This document shows, one piece after another, positions 7,567 to 16,678 of a DNA stretch of 64,000 bases; within the stretch, counting starts at the first letter, position 1, and each line of letters starts with the position of its first letter. The notes beneath the pieces were generated by a model. It ran no database searches, was not told the DNA's origin, and was given only the letters and a program-made list of their open reading frames with translations. The stretch is from Pseudomonas anguilliseptica (GTDB lineage: Bacteria > Pseudomonadota > Gammaproteobacteria > Pseudomonadales > Pseudomonadaceae): the NCBI RefSeq assembly GCF_021375795.1, contig NZ_JAEIOI010000002.1, positions 372,001 through 436,000 of the forward strand, given 5' to 3'. A program made the position numbers and the translations under genes.

Positions 7567-9294
7567 ATGCGTGTTTTTCCCAACCTAGTCAGTGGCGTCT
7601 GCCTGCTTTTGTTGAGTGCTACGGCCCTCGCCGAAGCGCAGTTGCGTGTGCGGGTTGAACCGGCCAATAGCGCGTTGAAAAGCAATATCGAAGGCTATAT
7701 CGGTAGCCTGGGCGAGCGTGATGCCGAGGCCTTGCAACGCTATCGCCGTGTGGCCGAGAACCAGGCCGAAAAAGCCGCCCAGGCACTGGGCTATTACCAG
7801 GCACAGATCACCACCGAGGTAAGCGAGGGCGCAACACCGCGCCTGACCTTGCGTATTCAGCCAGGTGAGCCGGTGCGCTTGCGTGATGTGGTGGTGCGTA
7901 TCGAGGGCCCGGCCACTCAGTTGCGTGCCTTTCGTACCCCCAATGACCCGCAACTGCGCAGTGGCGCGCAGCTCAATCAAGGGCATTACGATACCGCCAA
8001 GCGTGAAATCCAGAACCAGGCGTCGCGTTATGGTTTCTTCGCCGGGCGCTTCAGCCACCAGCGTTTGACGATTGACCCGGAGGCCGGGGTGGCGGATATC
8101 GAGCTGGTCTACCTCAGCGGGCCGCGCTACCAGCTTGGGGCCGTGCAGTTTACCGGTGATGCGCCCTTCGATGAGCAGTTACTGCAACGCATGGTGCCGT
8201 TCCCCGCGAGCACGCCCTATGACTCGGCACTGATTGCCGAGCTGTATCAGGCGCTGCGTTCCAGTGGGTATTTCGAGTCCGTGCAGGTGGACGCCAACCC
8301 CGGCAGTGCTGTGGGCGAGCAAATTCCGGTGCAGGTTCAATTGCAGGCGCGCAAGCCGCGCAGCATGGGCCTTGGCTTGGGCTTTTCCACCGACGTTGGC
8401 CCGCGTGGCAGGGCCAATTGGACGCGGCACTGGGCCAACCCGCAAGGGCATAGCTATGGCGCGGAGTTCGAACTGTCGGCGCCGCGGCAGAATGTTGGCC
8501 TGTGGTACGACGTGCCGCTAGATCCGCCGCTTACCGACAAACTGCGCGTGGCCGGCGGCTACCAGGCTGAAGACCTGGCCAACACCGACAGCAGCAGCCG
8601 CCTGCTGACCTTCGGCCCGGAGTGGCACAGCAAACTCGACAACGGCTGGCAGCGTGTACTGTCGTTGAAATGGCAGCATGAGCAGTACGACCTGGGCGAT
8701 GACGCCGGCACCAGTACGCTACTGATGCCCGGCATCAGTTATTCCTACCTGCACAGCGATAACCAGATCGACCCCAACCACGGCTACCGCCTGCAGTTCG
8801 ATCTGTCCGGCGCGGCCAAGGGGCTGTTGTCCGATGCCAACGTGCTGCACGGCAATATCCAACTCAAAGGCCTGACTACGCTCTTCCAGCGCCATCGGGT
8901 GCTGGGTCGGGTGCAGTTGGGTGGCACCGAATCCGACGGGTTTGCCAAGGTGCCGCCATCGCTGCGGTTCTTTGCCGGGGGCGATCAGAGCGTGCGCGGT
9001 TATGACTACCAGAGCCTGTCGCCGGAGAACCGTGCTGGCGACAAGATCGGCGGGCGCTATCTGTTTACCAGCAGCCTGGAATACCAGTACAGCCTGACCG
9101 AGCGCTGGCGCCTGGCGAGCTTCTTCGACCAGGGCAATACCTTTGATTCGCTGGAAATTCCCTCGCTGAAAAGCGCGGTGGGCGTTGGTGTGCGCTGGGT
9201 ATCGCCGCTTGGACCGTTGCGCCTCGATCTGGCGCATCCGCTGGATGATCAGGGCGGTGTGCGTCTGCATTTCTCCATGGGGCCGGTACTGTGA
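7567..9294 (+). CDS. tamA: Translocation and assembly module outer-membrane protein TamA
   Basis: The protein has 575 residues with a signal peptide ending at LSATALA (about residue 22). Three POTRA domains follow (about 25-260), then an Omp85/BamA-type beta barrel (about 265-575) with the barrel motif GGDQSVRGYDYQ. ATG 7567 fits the signal peptide better than the upstream TTG at 7543. With TamB it helps insert autotransporters and other proteins into the outer membrane and carry lipid across the periplasm. It is translationally coupled to tamB by a GTGA overlap. Confidence 0.93.
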   Translation: MRVFPNLVSGVCLLLLSATALAEAQLRVRVEPANSALKSNIEGYIGSLGERDAEALQRYRRVAENQAEKAAQALGYYQAQITTEVSEGATPRLTLRIQPGEPVRLRDVVVRIEGPATQLRAFRTPNDPQLRSGAQLNQGHYDTAKREIQNQASRYGFFAGRFSHQRLTIDPEAGVADIELVYLSGPRYQLGAVQFTGDAPFDEQLLQRMVPFPASTPYDSALIAELYQALRSSGYFESVQVDANPGSAVGEQIPVQVQLQARKPRSMGLGLGFSTDVGPRGRANWTRHWANPQGHSYGAEFELSAPRQNVGLWYDVPLDPPLTDKLRVAGGYQAEDLANTDSSSRLLTFGPEWHSKLDNGWQRVLSLKWQHEQYDLGDDAGTSTLLMPGISYSYLHSDNQIDPNHGYRLQFDLSGAAKGLLSDANVLHGNIQLKGLTTLFQRHRVLGRVQLGGTESDGFAKVPPSLRFFAGGDQSVRGYDYQSLSPENRAGDKIGGRYLFTSSLEYQYSLTERWRLASFFDQGNTFDSLEIPSLKSAVGVGVRWVSPLGPLRLDLAHPLDDQGGVRLHFSMGPVL

Positions 9295-12200
9295 AGCGCG
9301 GCCTGCGTTATGCGCTGTTCAGTCTGCTCGGGCTGCTGCTTGCACTGGTGGTCAGTTTGAGTTTGCTGCTGGGCACCCAAGGCGGCAGCCGCTGGTTAGT
9401 GGCGCAAGTGCCAGGCTTGCAGGTCGACGAATTCGCTGGCCGCCTGGGCGGCAGCTGGAGTGCGACACAGCTGCGCTGGCAGCAGGGTGAGAACAGCGTG
9501 CAGGTGATGGCGCCTCGCCTGGAGTGGTCACCTACCTGCCTGTTGCGCCTGACCTTGTGTGTCGCGCAACTGCGCAGCGGGTCGATCAGCCTGGTATTCC
9601 CGGATGATCAGCAGCCCAGCAGCGAGCCGTTCACCCTGCCGGACCTGAGCCTGCCGCTGGCACTGCAACTGGGGCAGGTGCAGATCGACAGTCTGCAGCT
9701 TAATGGCGTCGAGCAGCTGCAAGGACTGCAATTGGCGGCGCGTTGGACTGCGCAGGGCATTCAGATTGATAACCTCAGCCTGCACACCGCCGATCTGCAG
9801 CTGGCATTGCAGGGGCAGCTGCAGACCTCGGGCAACTGGCCACTGCGCCTGAACGGACAGCTGCAATTACCGGCACCCGAACAACAGGCCTGGCCGCTGG
9901 CGCTGCAGCTCGAAGGTGAACTGCGCGAGCGGGTGCAATTGACAGCCAGCAGCAGTGGCTATCTGCAGGGTGAACTGACGGGCTGGCTGCAGCCGCTGGC
10001 AGAGCACCTGCCGGCGCAATTGCGTTTGCAGGTTGCGGCCTTCAAAGCCAGCGCTGAGTTGCCCGACACCTTGAATCTTGAGCAGCTTGTGCTCAATGCC
10101 CAGGGTGATCTACAGGACGGCTACCAGATCACGGGCGGTGCCAGCCTACCGGCAGCCGAGGGGCCGATAACCCTGGCGTTGGCAGGGTTGCTCAAAGCCG
10201 ATGGCGCTGCGATCAGCAATTTGAGCTTGGTCGCCAGCCCGGAGCAGCAGGTACAACTCAGCGGCGAACTGAACTGGCAGCAGGGCTTGAGCCTGGACAG
10301 CCGCTTTAACTGGCAGAACTTCCCCTGGCAGCGCCTCTATCCACTGGAGGAGGCGCCGCCTGTAGCATTGCGGATGCTCAGTGGTGAGCTGGCCTATCAG
10401 GATGGCAACTACCTCGGGCATTTTGCCGCCGAGCTGGATGGCCCGGCTGGCGCCTTTAGCCTGCAAAGCCCTTTGAGTGGCGATCTGCACAAGCTGTATC
10501 TGCCTGAGTTGCGCCTGCAAGCCGGACAGGGCCGCGCCGAAGGTCAGGTCAGCCTGGGTTTTGCCGAGCAACTGAGCTGGGATGTGCGCCTGCAGTTAAG
10601 CCAGTTTGACCCCGCCTACTGGCTGGCCGAGTTGCCCGGCAGCTTGGCAGGTCCACTCAACAGCTCGGGCAGTTTGATCAATCAGCAGCTCAACCTTAAT
10701 GCCGATATCGACCTTGACGGTCGTTTGCGCGGGCAGCCGGCCAAGCTCCTGGCGAAATTTGCCGGCGGCCTGGAGCAGGGCGAGCTAAGTGCGTTGGATA
10801 TCCGCCTGGGCGATAACCGCATCAGCGGTAAAGGCGCTTTGCAGCAACAACTGAGTGGTCAGTTGCTGCTGGCGATGCCGCGTCTGGGCCAGCTATGGCC
10901 GGGTTTGCAGGGCCAACTCAATGGTCAGCTTGATCTGGCCGGCAATCTGCAAGCACCACAAGGTCAGCTGCAACTGCAAGGGCAGCGCCTGGCTTTTGCA
11001 GAGCAACGCATACAACAGCTCAAACTCGACGCCAGCCTGAACAGCGCCCAGCGTGGCCAGATCACTCTACAGGCGTTGGGCATTGCGCTGGGCGAAACCG
11101 AGCTGGGACGTCTGGATGCAAACGTCACGGGCAATCAGCAGCAGCAAAGCCTTGAGCTGCAACTGCAAGGCCCGCTACTGAACAGCCAACTGGCCTTGGC
11201 CGGAAAATTGGATAACGGTAACTGGCGCGGCAGCCTGAGTCGGGCGGAGGTGCAAAGCAGCGGTCAGGATTGGCGGCTGCAACAGCCGGCCACGCTGGTG
11301 CGGCTGGCCAGCGGGCAGCTCAGCCTGGGCGCGCATTGCTGGCGTTCGGGTGAGGCCAGCCTGTGTGGCACAGAGCAGCGCCTGCTGCCGCAACCCAAGC
11401 TGAACTACCAGCTGAGCAACTTCCCCATGGACAGCCTGGCAGCGCTGTGGCCCAAGGATTTCGCCTGGGAAGGCGAGTTGAACGGCCACCTGCAACTCGA
11501 TCTGCCGGCCAGCGGGCCGAACGGCAGTCTGGCGCTGGATGCTGGCAGTGGCGTCTGGCGTATTCGTGATCAACAACAGTGGTTGGACTTTGCCTACGAC
11601 AGCTTGCGCCTAAGCGCGCAATTGCGCCCGCAACGCATCGACAGCCTGTTGGAGTTACATGGTCCGGCTATCGGTGAGCTGTCGCTGCAGGCGCAACTGG
11701 ACCCGCGCCCGGCGAGCAAACCACTGTCCGGCAGCTTCCGCCTGAACGGGCTCGACCTGGCCCTGGCACGCCCGTTTGTGCCGATGGTCGAGCGTATTGC
11801 CGGGCAGCTGAATGGTGCTGGCATGCTCTCCGGCGGGCTGCTGGTACCGCAGATCAACGGCAGCTTGCGGGTGCAGGGCGGTGAGATTGCTGGTGGCGAT
11901 CTGCCGATGAATATCGAGCAACTGCACCTGCAGGCGCGTATCGAGGGTGAGCGGCTGCAGCTGGAGGGTGATTGGCGCAGCGGCGAGCAAGGACAGGGCA
12001 GCCTCAATGGCGAGTTGAACTGGGCCGATGGATTGCTGGCCGATATGCAACTGCGCGGCAGCCATCTACCGGTGACGGTGGAGCCTTACGCAGCGCTGGA
12101 AGTGGAGCCGGACCTGCGTTTAAGCCTGCGTGATGAGCAGCTGTCTGTGGCCGGCAAGGTGTTGATCCCCAGTGGCAAGATCGAAGTGCGTGAGCTGCCG

Positions 12201-12959
12201 CCTTCGACCGTGCAGGTATCCAGCGATGCCCAGGTGCTTGGACGTGACAGCGCGGCACAACAGGCCACAGCGATTGCCATGGATATCGATGTCGAGGTTG
12301 GTCAGCAGCGCCTGACTTTCAGCGGCTTTGGTCTGAATGCCGAGTTGCTCGGCCGGGTGCATATCGGCAATGACCTCGATACTCGTGGCGAGCTTAGTCT
12401 GAACAAGGGGCGTTTTCGCGCCTATGGCCAGCGCCTGAATGTGCGCCGGGCGCGTCTGCTATTCGCCGGGCCGATCGATCAGCCGTTTCTCGATATCGAG
12501 GCGGTGCGTCAGGTCGATGACGTCACCGCTGGTCTGCGTTTGAGCGGCAACGCGGCGCAACCCACCAGCACGGTATTTTCCGAGCCTGCAATGAGCCAGG
12601 AGCAGGCGTTGTCCTACCTGATCATGGGTCGGCCGTTGGGGCAGGGCGGCGGCGATAACAACATGCTGGCGCAAGCCGCGCTGGCCCTGGGCATGGCCGG
12701 CAGTGCGCCGCTGGTCAACAGCCTGGCGCAAGGCCTGGGGATCAGTGATTTTCAGCTCGACACCCAGGGCAGTGGCGTGACCACCAGTGTGGTGGCCGGC
12801 GGCAATTTATCGGAACGCCTGAGCCTGCGTTATGGCGTTGGGGTATTCGAGCCAGCGAACACCATCGCCTTGCGTTACGAGCTGAGTCGGCGGCTCTATC
12901 TTGAGGCTGCCAGCGGGCTGGCCAGTTCGCTTGACCTGTTCTATCGACGCGACTTTTAG
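9291..12959 (+). CDS. tamB: Translocation and assembly module inner-membrane protein TamB
   Basis: The protein has 1222 residues, starting with GTG at 9291 and overlapping the tamA stop by 4 bp. An N-terminal membrane anchor (YALFSLLGLLLALVV) is followed by about 800 residues of leucine/glutamine-rich repeating beta structure typical of AsmA/TamB bridge proteins. The C-terminal DUF490/TamB domain has GRVHIGNDLDTRGELSLNKG and ends in FYRRDF. The hydrophobic groove is thought to conduct phospholipid to the outer membrane. Its glutamine-rich, low-complexity middle gives many spurious reading frames on the opposite strand. Confidence 0.93.
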   Translation: MKRGLRYALFSLLGLLLALVVSLSLLLGTQGGSRWLVAQVPGLQVDEFAGRLGGSWSATQLRWQQGENSVQVMAPRLEWSPTCLLRLTLCVAQLRSGSISLVFPDDQQPSSEPFTLPDLSLPLALQLGQVQIDSLQLNGVEQLQGLQLAARWTAQGIQIDNLSLHTADLQLALQGQLQTSGNWPLRLNGQLQLPAPEQQAWPLALQLEGELRERVQLTASSSGYLQGELTGWLQPLAEHLPAQLRLQVAAFKASAELPDTLNLEQLVLNAQGDLQDGYQITGGASLPAAEGPITLALAGLLKADGAAISNLSLVASPEQQVQLSGELNWQQGLSLDSRFNWQNFPWQRLYPLEEAPPVALRMLSGELAYQDGNYLGHFAAELDGPAGAFSLQSPLSGDLHKLYLPELRLQAGQGRAEGQVSLGFAEQLSWDVRLQLSQFDPAYWLAELPGSLAGPLNSSGSLINQQLNLNADIDLDGRLRGQPAKLLAKFAGGLEQGELSALDIRLGDNRISGKGALQQQLSGQLLLAMPRLGQLWPGLQGQLNGQLDLAGNLQAPQGQLQLQGQRLAFAEQRIQQLKLDASLNSAQRGQITLQALGIALGETELGRLDANVTGNQQQQSLELQLQGPLLNSQLALAGKLDNGNWRGSLSRAEVQSSGQDWRLQQPATLVRLASGQLSLGAHCWRSGEASLCGTEQRLLPQPKLNYQLSNFPMDSLAALWPKDFAWEGELNGHLQLDLPASGPNGSLALDAGSGVWRIRDQQQWLDFAYDSLRLSAQLRPQRIDSLLELHGPAIGELSLQAQLDPRPASKPLSGSFRLNGLDLALARPFVPMVERIAGQLNGAGMLSGGLLVPQINGSLRVQGGEIAGGDLPMNIEQLHLQARIEGERLQLEGDWRSGEQGQGSLNGELNWADGLLADMQLRGSHLPVTVEPYAALEVEPDLRLSLRDEQLSVAGKVLIPSGKIEVRELPPSTVQVSSDAQVLGRDSAAQQATAIAMDIDVEVGQQRLTFSGFGLNAELLGRVHIGNDLDTRGELSLNKGRFRAYGQRLNVRRARLLFAGPIDQPFLDIEAVRQVDDVTAGLRLSGNAAQPTSTVFSEPAMSQEQALSYLIMGRPLGQGGGDNNMLAQAALALGMAGSAPLVNSLAQGLGISDFQLDTQGSGVTTSVVAGGNLSERLSLRYGVGVFEPANTIALRYELSRRLYLEAASGLASSLDLFYRRDF

Positions 12960-13256
12960 CAAGCCATTTTTCTGCGGGGCGATGCTGGATTAAGCCAGTT
13001 AGTTCGCGTTTAAATTGCGCCCCTCGCTCAAAACGTCTGAGCGTTGAAATCTAAACAGTGAAAACCACTATCGCAGTCTTCATATACTGACCGCCGCTGA
13101 TCACCGGGCAGTCGTTGTGCTGACTGGTATAGCCCGATCCGTTGTTTACAGGCGCGCCAACCCGGCTCGCGTTATGTGTAACAGCATCGCCTACCCGGCA
13201 ATCGGACAAGCGAAGGCTACCCACCTCGCGTTCACTACAAGAATAAGGAAATGAGC
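12960..13256. other. Intergenic region tamB-symporter
   Basis: This is about 297 bp without a gene. A short hairpin at 13025-13043 (CGCTCA / TGAGCG) may end tamB. I looked for a glycine-riboswitch core upstream of the symporter and did not recognise one. Nothing else stands out except the CA-rich stretch next to the symporter ribosome site. Confidence 0.5.
13239..13246 (+). promoter_or_regulatory. Candidate Hfq/Crc catabolite-repression (CA) motif
   Basis: AAGAATAA fits AANAANAA and abuts the AAGGA ribosome-binding site of the symporter gene, the position where Hfq/Crc blocks translation of nutrient-uptake genes in Pseudomonas. The motif is short, so chance is not excluded. Confidence 0.4.
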
Positions 13257-14600
13257 ATGGAATTTATCAATACCCTGGTCAATCAACTCAACGGCGTGGT
13301 CTGGGGACCGCCCATGCTGGTGATGATTCTCGGCACCGGCCTGTTCCTCATGCTGCGCCTGAAGTTCATGCCGCTGAGCAAGATTGGCGCAGGCTTCAAG
13401 CTGATGTGGCAAGGCCGTCAAAAAGGCGATACCGAGAGCGGCGAGATCAGCCCGTTCCAGGCGCTGATGACCTGCCTGGCCGCTACTGTGGGCACCGGCA
13501 ATATCGCTGGCGTGGCCACTGCGATCTTCCTCGGCGGCCCAGGCGCACTGTTCTGGATGTGGTGTACCGCACTGGTCGGCATGGCCACCAAATACAGTGA
13601 AGTGGTGCTGGCGGTGCACTACCGCGAGAAGGACGAGCGCGGCGAACACGTCGGCGGCCCGATGTATGCGATCAAGAACGGCCTGGGCAAAAAATGGTTG
13701 TGGCTGGGTACCGCGTTCGCCATTTTTGGCGGTTTTGCCGGCTTCGGTATCGGCAACATGGTGCAGGTCAACAGCATGGCTGCGGCCCTGCACACCACCT
13801 TCAACATTCCGCTGTGGGTTACCGGCGTGGTGACCATGGTGGTGGTTGGCCTGGTAATCCTCGGCGGCATCAAGCGTATCGGCAAGGTCGCCGCAACCCT
13901 GGTGCCGTTTATGTGTGTGGCCTACATCATCGCTGCAGTGGTGGTGCTGGTGGTCAATGCCGCGGAAATCCCGAAAGCCTTTGAAATGATCTTCACCTAC
14001 GCCTTCACCCCGATTGCGGCTACCGGTGGTTTTGCCGGTGCAGCAGTGATGGCGGCGATTCGCTTTGGTGTGGCCCGCGGTATTTTCTCCAACGAAGCGG
14101 GTCTGGGTACTGCCGGTATCGCTCAGGCGGCCGGCACCACCAACAGCCCGGTGCGTTCGGGAATGATCGGCATGCTCGGGACCTTTATCGACACCATCAT
14201 CATCTGCTCGATGACTGGCCTGGCAATTATCACCTCTGGCGTGTGGACAAGCGGTGCCAGCGGTGCAGCGCTGTCAGCCGCCGCCTTCGAGCAGGCCATG
14301 CCGGGCGTGGGTGGCTACATCCTGACCCTGGCTCTGGTGATCTTCGCCTTTACCACTATCCTCGGCTGGAGTTACTTCGGCGAGAAGTGCTGGGAATACA
14401 TGGTCGGCACCAAGTCGATCCTGCCGTTTCGCATTCTCTGGGTGGTGGCCGTGCCGTTCGGGGCAATTGCCCAGTTGGACTTTGCCTGGCTGGTGGCCGA
14501 CACCCTCAACGGCTTGATGGCAATCCCCAACCTGCTGTCGCTGCTGCTGCTCAGTCCGATTGTGGTCAAGCTGACCAAGGATCACTTCGCAAAAAATTGA
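13257..14600 (+). CDS. Alanine/glycine:cation symporter family protein
   Basis: The protein has 447 residues with about 10-11 membrane segments. The family signature IFSNEAGLGTAGIAQAA (about residue 277) is present, as are GTGNIAGVATAIFLGGPGA near the N-terminus and the typical MGxATKYSE region. It belongs to the AGCS family (DagA-like) and imports alanine, glycine or similar amino acids with Na+ or H+ across the inner membrane. AAGGA at 13245-13249 is too close to the ATG at 13251 but well placed for the one at 13257, so I prefer the latter (MEFINTLVNQ). Confidence 0.9.
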   Translation: MEFINTLVNQLNGVVWGPPMLVMILGTGLFLMLRLKFMPLSKIGAGFKLMWQGRQKGDTESGEISPFQALMTCLAATVGTGNIAGVATAIFLGGPGALFWMWCTALVGMATKYSEVVLAVHYREKDERGEHVGGPMYAIKNGLGKKWLWLGTAFAIFGGFAGFGIGNMVQVNSMAAALHTTFNIPLWVTGVVTMVVVGLVILGGIKRIGKVAATLVPFMCVAYIIAAVVVLVVNAAEIPKAFEMIFTYAFTPIAATGGFAGAAVMAAIRFGVARGIFSNEAGLGTAGIAQAAGTTNSPVRSGMIGMLGTFIDTIIICSMTGLAIITSGVWTSGASGAALSAAAFEQAMPGVGGYILTLALVIFAFTTILGWSYFGEKCWEYMVGTKSILPFRILWVVAVPFGAIAQLDFAWLVADTLNGLMAIPNLLSLLLLSPIVVKLTKDHFAKN

Positions 14601-14610
14601 TGTGCCGCAT

Positions 14611-14654
14611 CGGCGAGCAGGGTAGTCTGACTTTCTGGTCAGCTCTGCTCGCCG
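14611..14654 (+). terminator. Bipartite hairpin after the symporter gene
   Basis: The outer arms CGGCGAGCAG and CTGCTCGCCG (10 bp, exact) enclose an inner stem CTGAC/GTCAG. It starts 11 bp after the stop. There is no T-run, so it may be a weak terminator or an mRNA 3'-end stabiliser rather than a standard intrinsic terminator. Confidence 0.55.
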
Positions 14655-14741
14655 TGTTGCAGGGGCGCCGGCTTGCCATTTGGCGGGTTCGCGCCCTTAC
14701 TTGTTTTCCGCCCCTCAATTGCACAGATAAGGATCAATCCC

Positions 14742-15242
14742 ATGGCACAAGTCACACTCAAAGGTTCCCCGGTTGAAGTCGCCGGTCAACTGCCGCAGGT
14801 AGGCCAGCAGGCTCCGGCGTTCAGCCTGGTCGCCGGTGACCTGAGTGATGTCAGCCTGGCCAGCCTGGCCGGCAAGCGTAAAGTCCTGAATATTTTCCCT
14901 AGTGTTGATACCCCGACCTGCGCCACCTCGGTGCGCACCTTCAACACTCGCGCCAGCCAATTGGCCAACACCGTGGTGCTGTGCATTTCCACCGACCTGC
15001 CGTTCGCTCAGGCGCGTTTCTGCGGTGCAGAAGGCCTGAAAAACGTGATCAACCTGTCGACCATGCGTGGTGTCGAGTTCCTCAAGAATTACGGCGTGGC
15101 CATCGCCAGCGGCCCGCTGGTCGGTGTTGCCGCTCGCGCAGTGGTCGTGCTGGATGAAAACGACAAGGTGCTGCACAGCGAGTTGGTTGGCGAAATCGCC
15201 GACGAGCCGAACTATGACGCGGCCCTGGCTGCACTCAAGTAA
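14742..15242 (+). CDS. tpx: Thiol peroxidase
   Basis: The protein has 166 residues, with ATG 14742 behind ATAAGGA; upstream in-frame starts have no ribosome site. It has the peroxiredoxin fold of the atypical 2-Cys Tpx type. The peroxidatic Cys is at 60 in [12 protein letters not shown] and the resolving Cys at 94 in ARFCGAEGL, matching the spacing of E. coli Tpx. It reduces lipid and alkyl hydroperoxides using thioredoxin, and a thioredoxin reductase gene is present at 62.4 kb. It is a single-gene unit closed by a strong terminator. Confidence 0.95.
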   Translation: MAQVTLKGSPVEVAGQLPQVGQQAPAFSLVAGDLSDVSLASLAGKRKVLNIFPSVDTPTCATSVRTFNTRASQLANTVVLCISTDLPFAQARFCGAEGLKNVINLSTMRGVEFLKNYGVAIASGPLVGVAARAVVVLDENDKVLHSELVGEIADEPNYDAALAALK

Positions 15243-15262
15243 ACGCACTTGAGCGATACACC

Positions 15263-15289
15263 AACGGCCTGCCTTGCAGGCCGTTTTTA
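15263..15289 (+). terminator. Rho-independent terminator of tpx
   Basis: A perfect 10-bp stem AACGGCCTGC / GCAGGCCGTT with loop CTT is followed by TTT, 20 bp after the tpx stop. Confidence 0.9.
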
Positions 15290-15448
15290 TTGGCCGATCA
15301 TCCAGTGCGGCCATCCTCGGGCCGGGTATTTTCATTTGCGGATCAGATATTTAGTTACGTAAGGAAAAGGTAAATAGGCGGTAAAGAGGCTTTGCAGGCT
15401 GGCTGATACTGAATATCGTTCACGCTCCCCAAGGAAGTGATCGTTGCC

Positions 15449-16678
15449 ATGCCTGATACACAGTTCACCCATCGCCCCCGCAACCTGTCGCGCCAATGGC
15501 TGATCGGCCTGCTGCTGCTCGCCGCGCTGCTGCTCCTGCTCTGGTGGTTCTGGCCCAGCAAGGCGCAATCACAACAGATGCGCCGTGGACCTTTTGGAGA
15601 TATGGGGCCGGTTCCCGTACGGGTTGCCGATGTCAGCCAGGGCAACTTTGCGGTCGAACTCAAGGCCCTGGGCACCGTCACAGCCTATAACACGGTGAAT
15701 GTGCGCGGCCGGGTGGATGGCGAACTGGTCAAGCTGCTGTTCAAGGATGGTCAGCAGGTCAAGGCCGGCGATCTGCTCGCGGTCATCGACCCTCGTCCCT
15801 ATGCAATTGCCCTGCAACAGGCCCAGGGGGCGTTGCAGGAAAGCCAGGCGCAGCTGCGCAACGCCGAGCTGGACCTAAAGCGCTATCGCGGTCTGTATGC
15901 CGAAGACTCGATTGCCAAGCAGACCCTCGATACCCAGGAAGCGTTGGTCAATCAGTACCGTGGCGGGATCAAAAGCCTGCAAGCGAATGTCGCCACTGCA
16001 AAGCTCAACCTCGACTTCACCCAGGTACGTGCGCCGATCAGCGGCCGCCTGGGCATCCGTCAGGCGGACGTGGGCAACCTGGTGGGCTCCGGCGATACCT
16101 TGCCGCTGGTGGTGATTACCCAGACCCTGCCCATCGCCGTGACCTTTACCTTGCCGGAAGCCGAACTGCCCGCCGTGGTGCAGCAGCTGCGCGCAGGGGA
16201 AACCCTGGCGGTCGAGGCCTGGGACCGCAGCGAGAAACTCAAACTCGCCGACGGAGAACTGGAGAGCATCGACAACCTGATCGACACAGCCACCGGCACG
16301 GTCAAGCTCAAGGCACGCTTTGCCAATGCCGAGGAAATGCTCTTCCCCAACCAGTTCGTCAACGTGCGTCTGCGCGTGAAAACCCTGCAGAACGTCACCC
16401 TGATGCCCTCGGCAGCGCTGCAGTTCGGCGCCAGCGGCACCTTCGCCTATGTGGTGGATGCTGAAGACAAGGTGCAGCTGACGCCGATCAGTGTCGGCCC
16501 CAGCGACGGTCAGCGCAGCGTGGTGGAGCAGGGCCTGACCCCAGGGCAGCGCCTGGTGCTGGAAGGCACCGATCGCCTGCGTTCCGGCAACAAGGTCGAG
16601 GTCATCAGCGACACCCCTGGCGTCACCCAGACACCTACGGCCAAGCCTGAGCGCAAGGGAGCACCGCGCGCCCAATGA
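15449..16678 (+). CDS. muxA: RND efflux periplasmic adaptor, MuxA/MdtA-like
   Basis: The protein has 409 residues. An N-terminal membrane anchor (about 15-36) precedes a membrane-fusion-protein core: lipoyl half-motifs [19 protein letters not shown] and [13 protein letters not shown] around an alpha hairpin, then beta-barrel domains. There is no lipobox, unlike MexA/MexE. It bridges the MuxB/MuxC permeases to the OpmB channel. ATG 15449 is preferred over GTG 15437, which has no room for the ribosome site. It overlaps muxB by 4 bp (ATGA), and the operon order matches muxABC-opmB of P. aeruginosa. Confidence 0.88.
   Translation: MPDTQFTHRPRNLSRQWLIGLLLLAALLLLLWWFWPSKAQSQQMRRGPFGDMGPVPVRVADVSQGNFAVELKALGTVTAYNTVNVRGRVDGELVKLLFKDGQQVKAGDLLAVIDPRPYAIALQQAQGALQESQAQLRNAELDLKRYRGLYAEDSIAKQTLDTQEALVNQYRGGIKSLQANVATAKLNLDFTQVRAPISGRLGIRQADVGNLVGSGDTLPLVVITQTLPIAVTFTLPEAELPAVVQQLRAGETLAVEAWDRSEKLKLADGELESIDNLIDTATGTVKLKARFANAEEMLFPNQFVNVRLRVKTLQNVTLMPSAALQFGASGTFAYVVDAEDKVQLTPISVGPSDGQRSVVEQGLTPGQRLVLEGTDRLRSGNKVEVISDTPGVTQTPTAKPERKGAPRAQ

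Noticed and set aside
12960..13256. Possible glycine riboswitch upstream of the alanine/glycine symporter
   Set aside because: The conserved core segments of the glycine aptamer could not be found in this gap.
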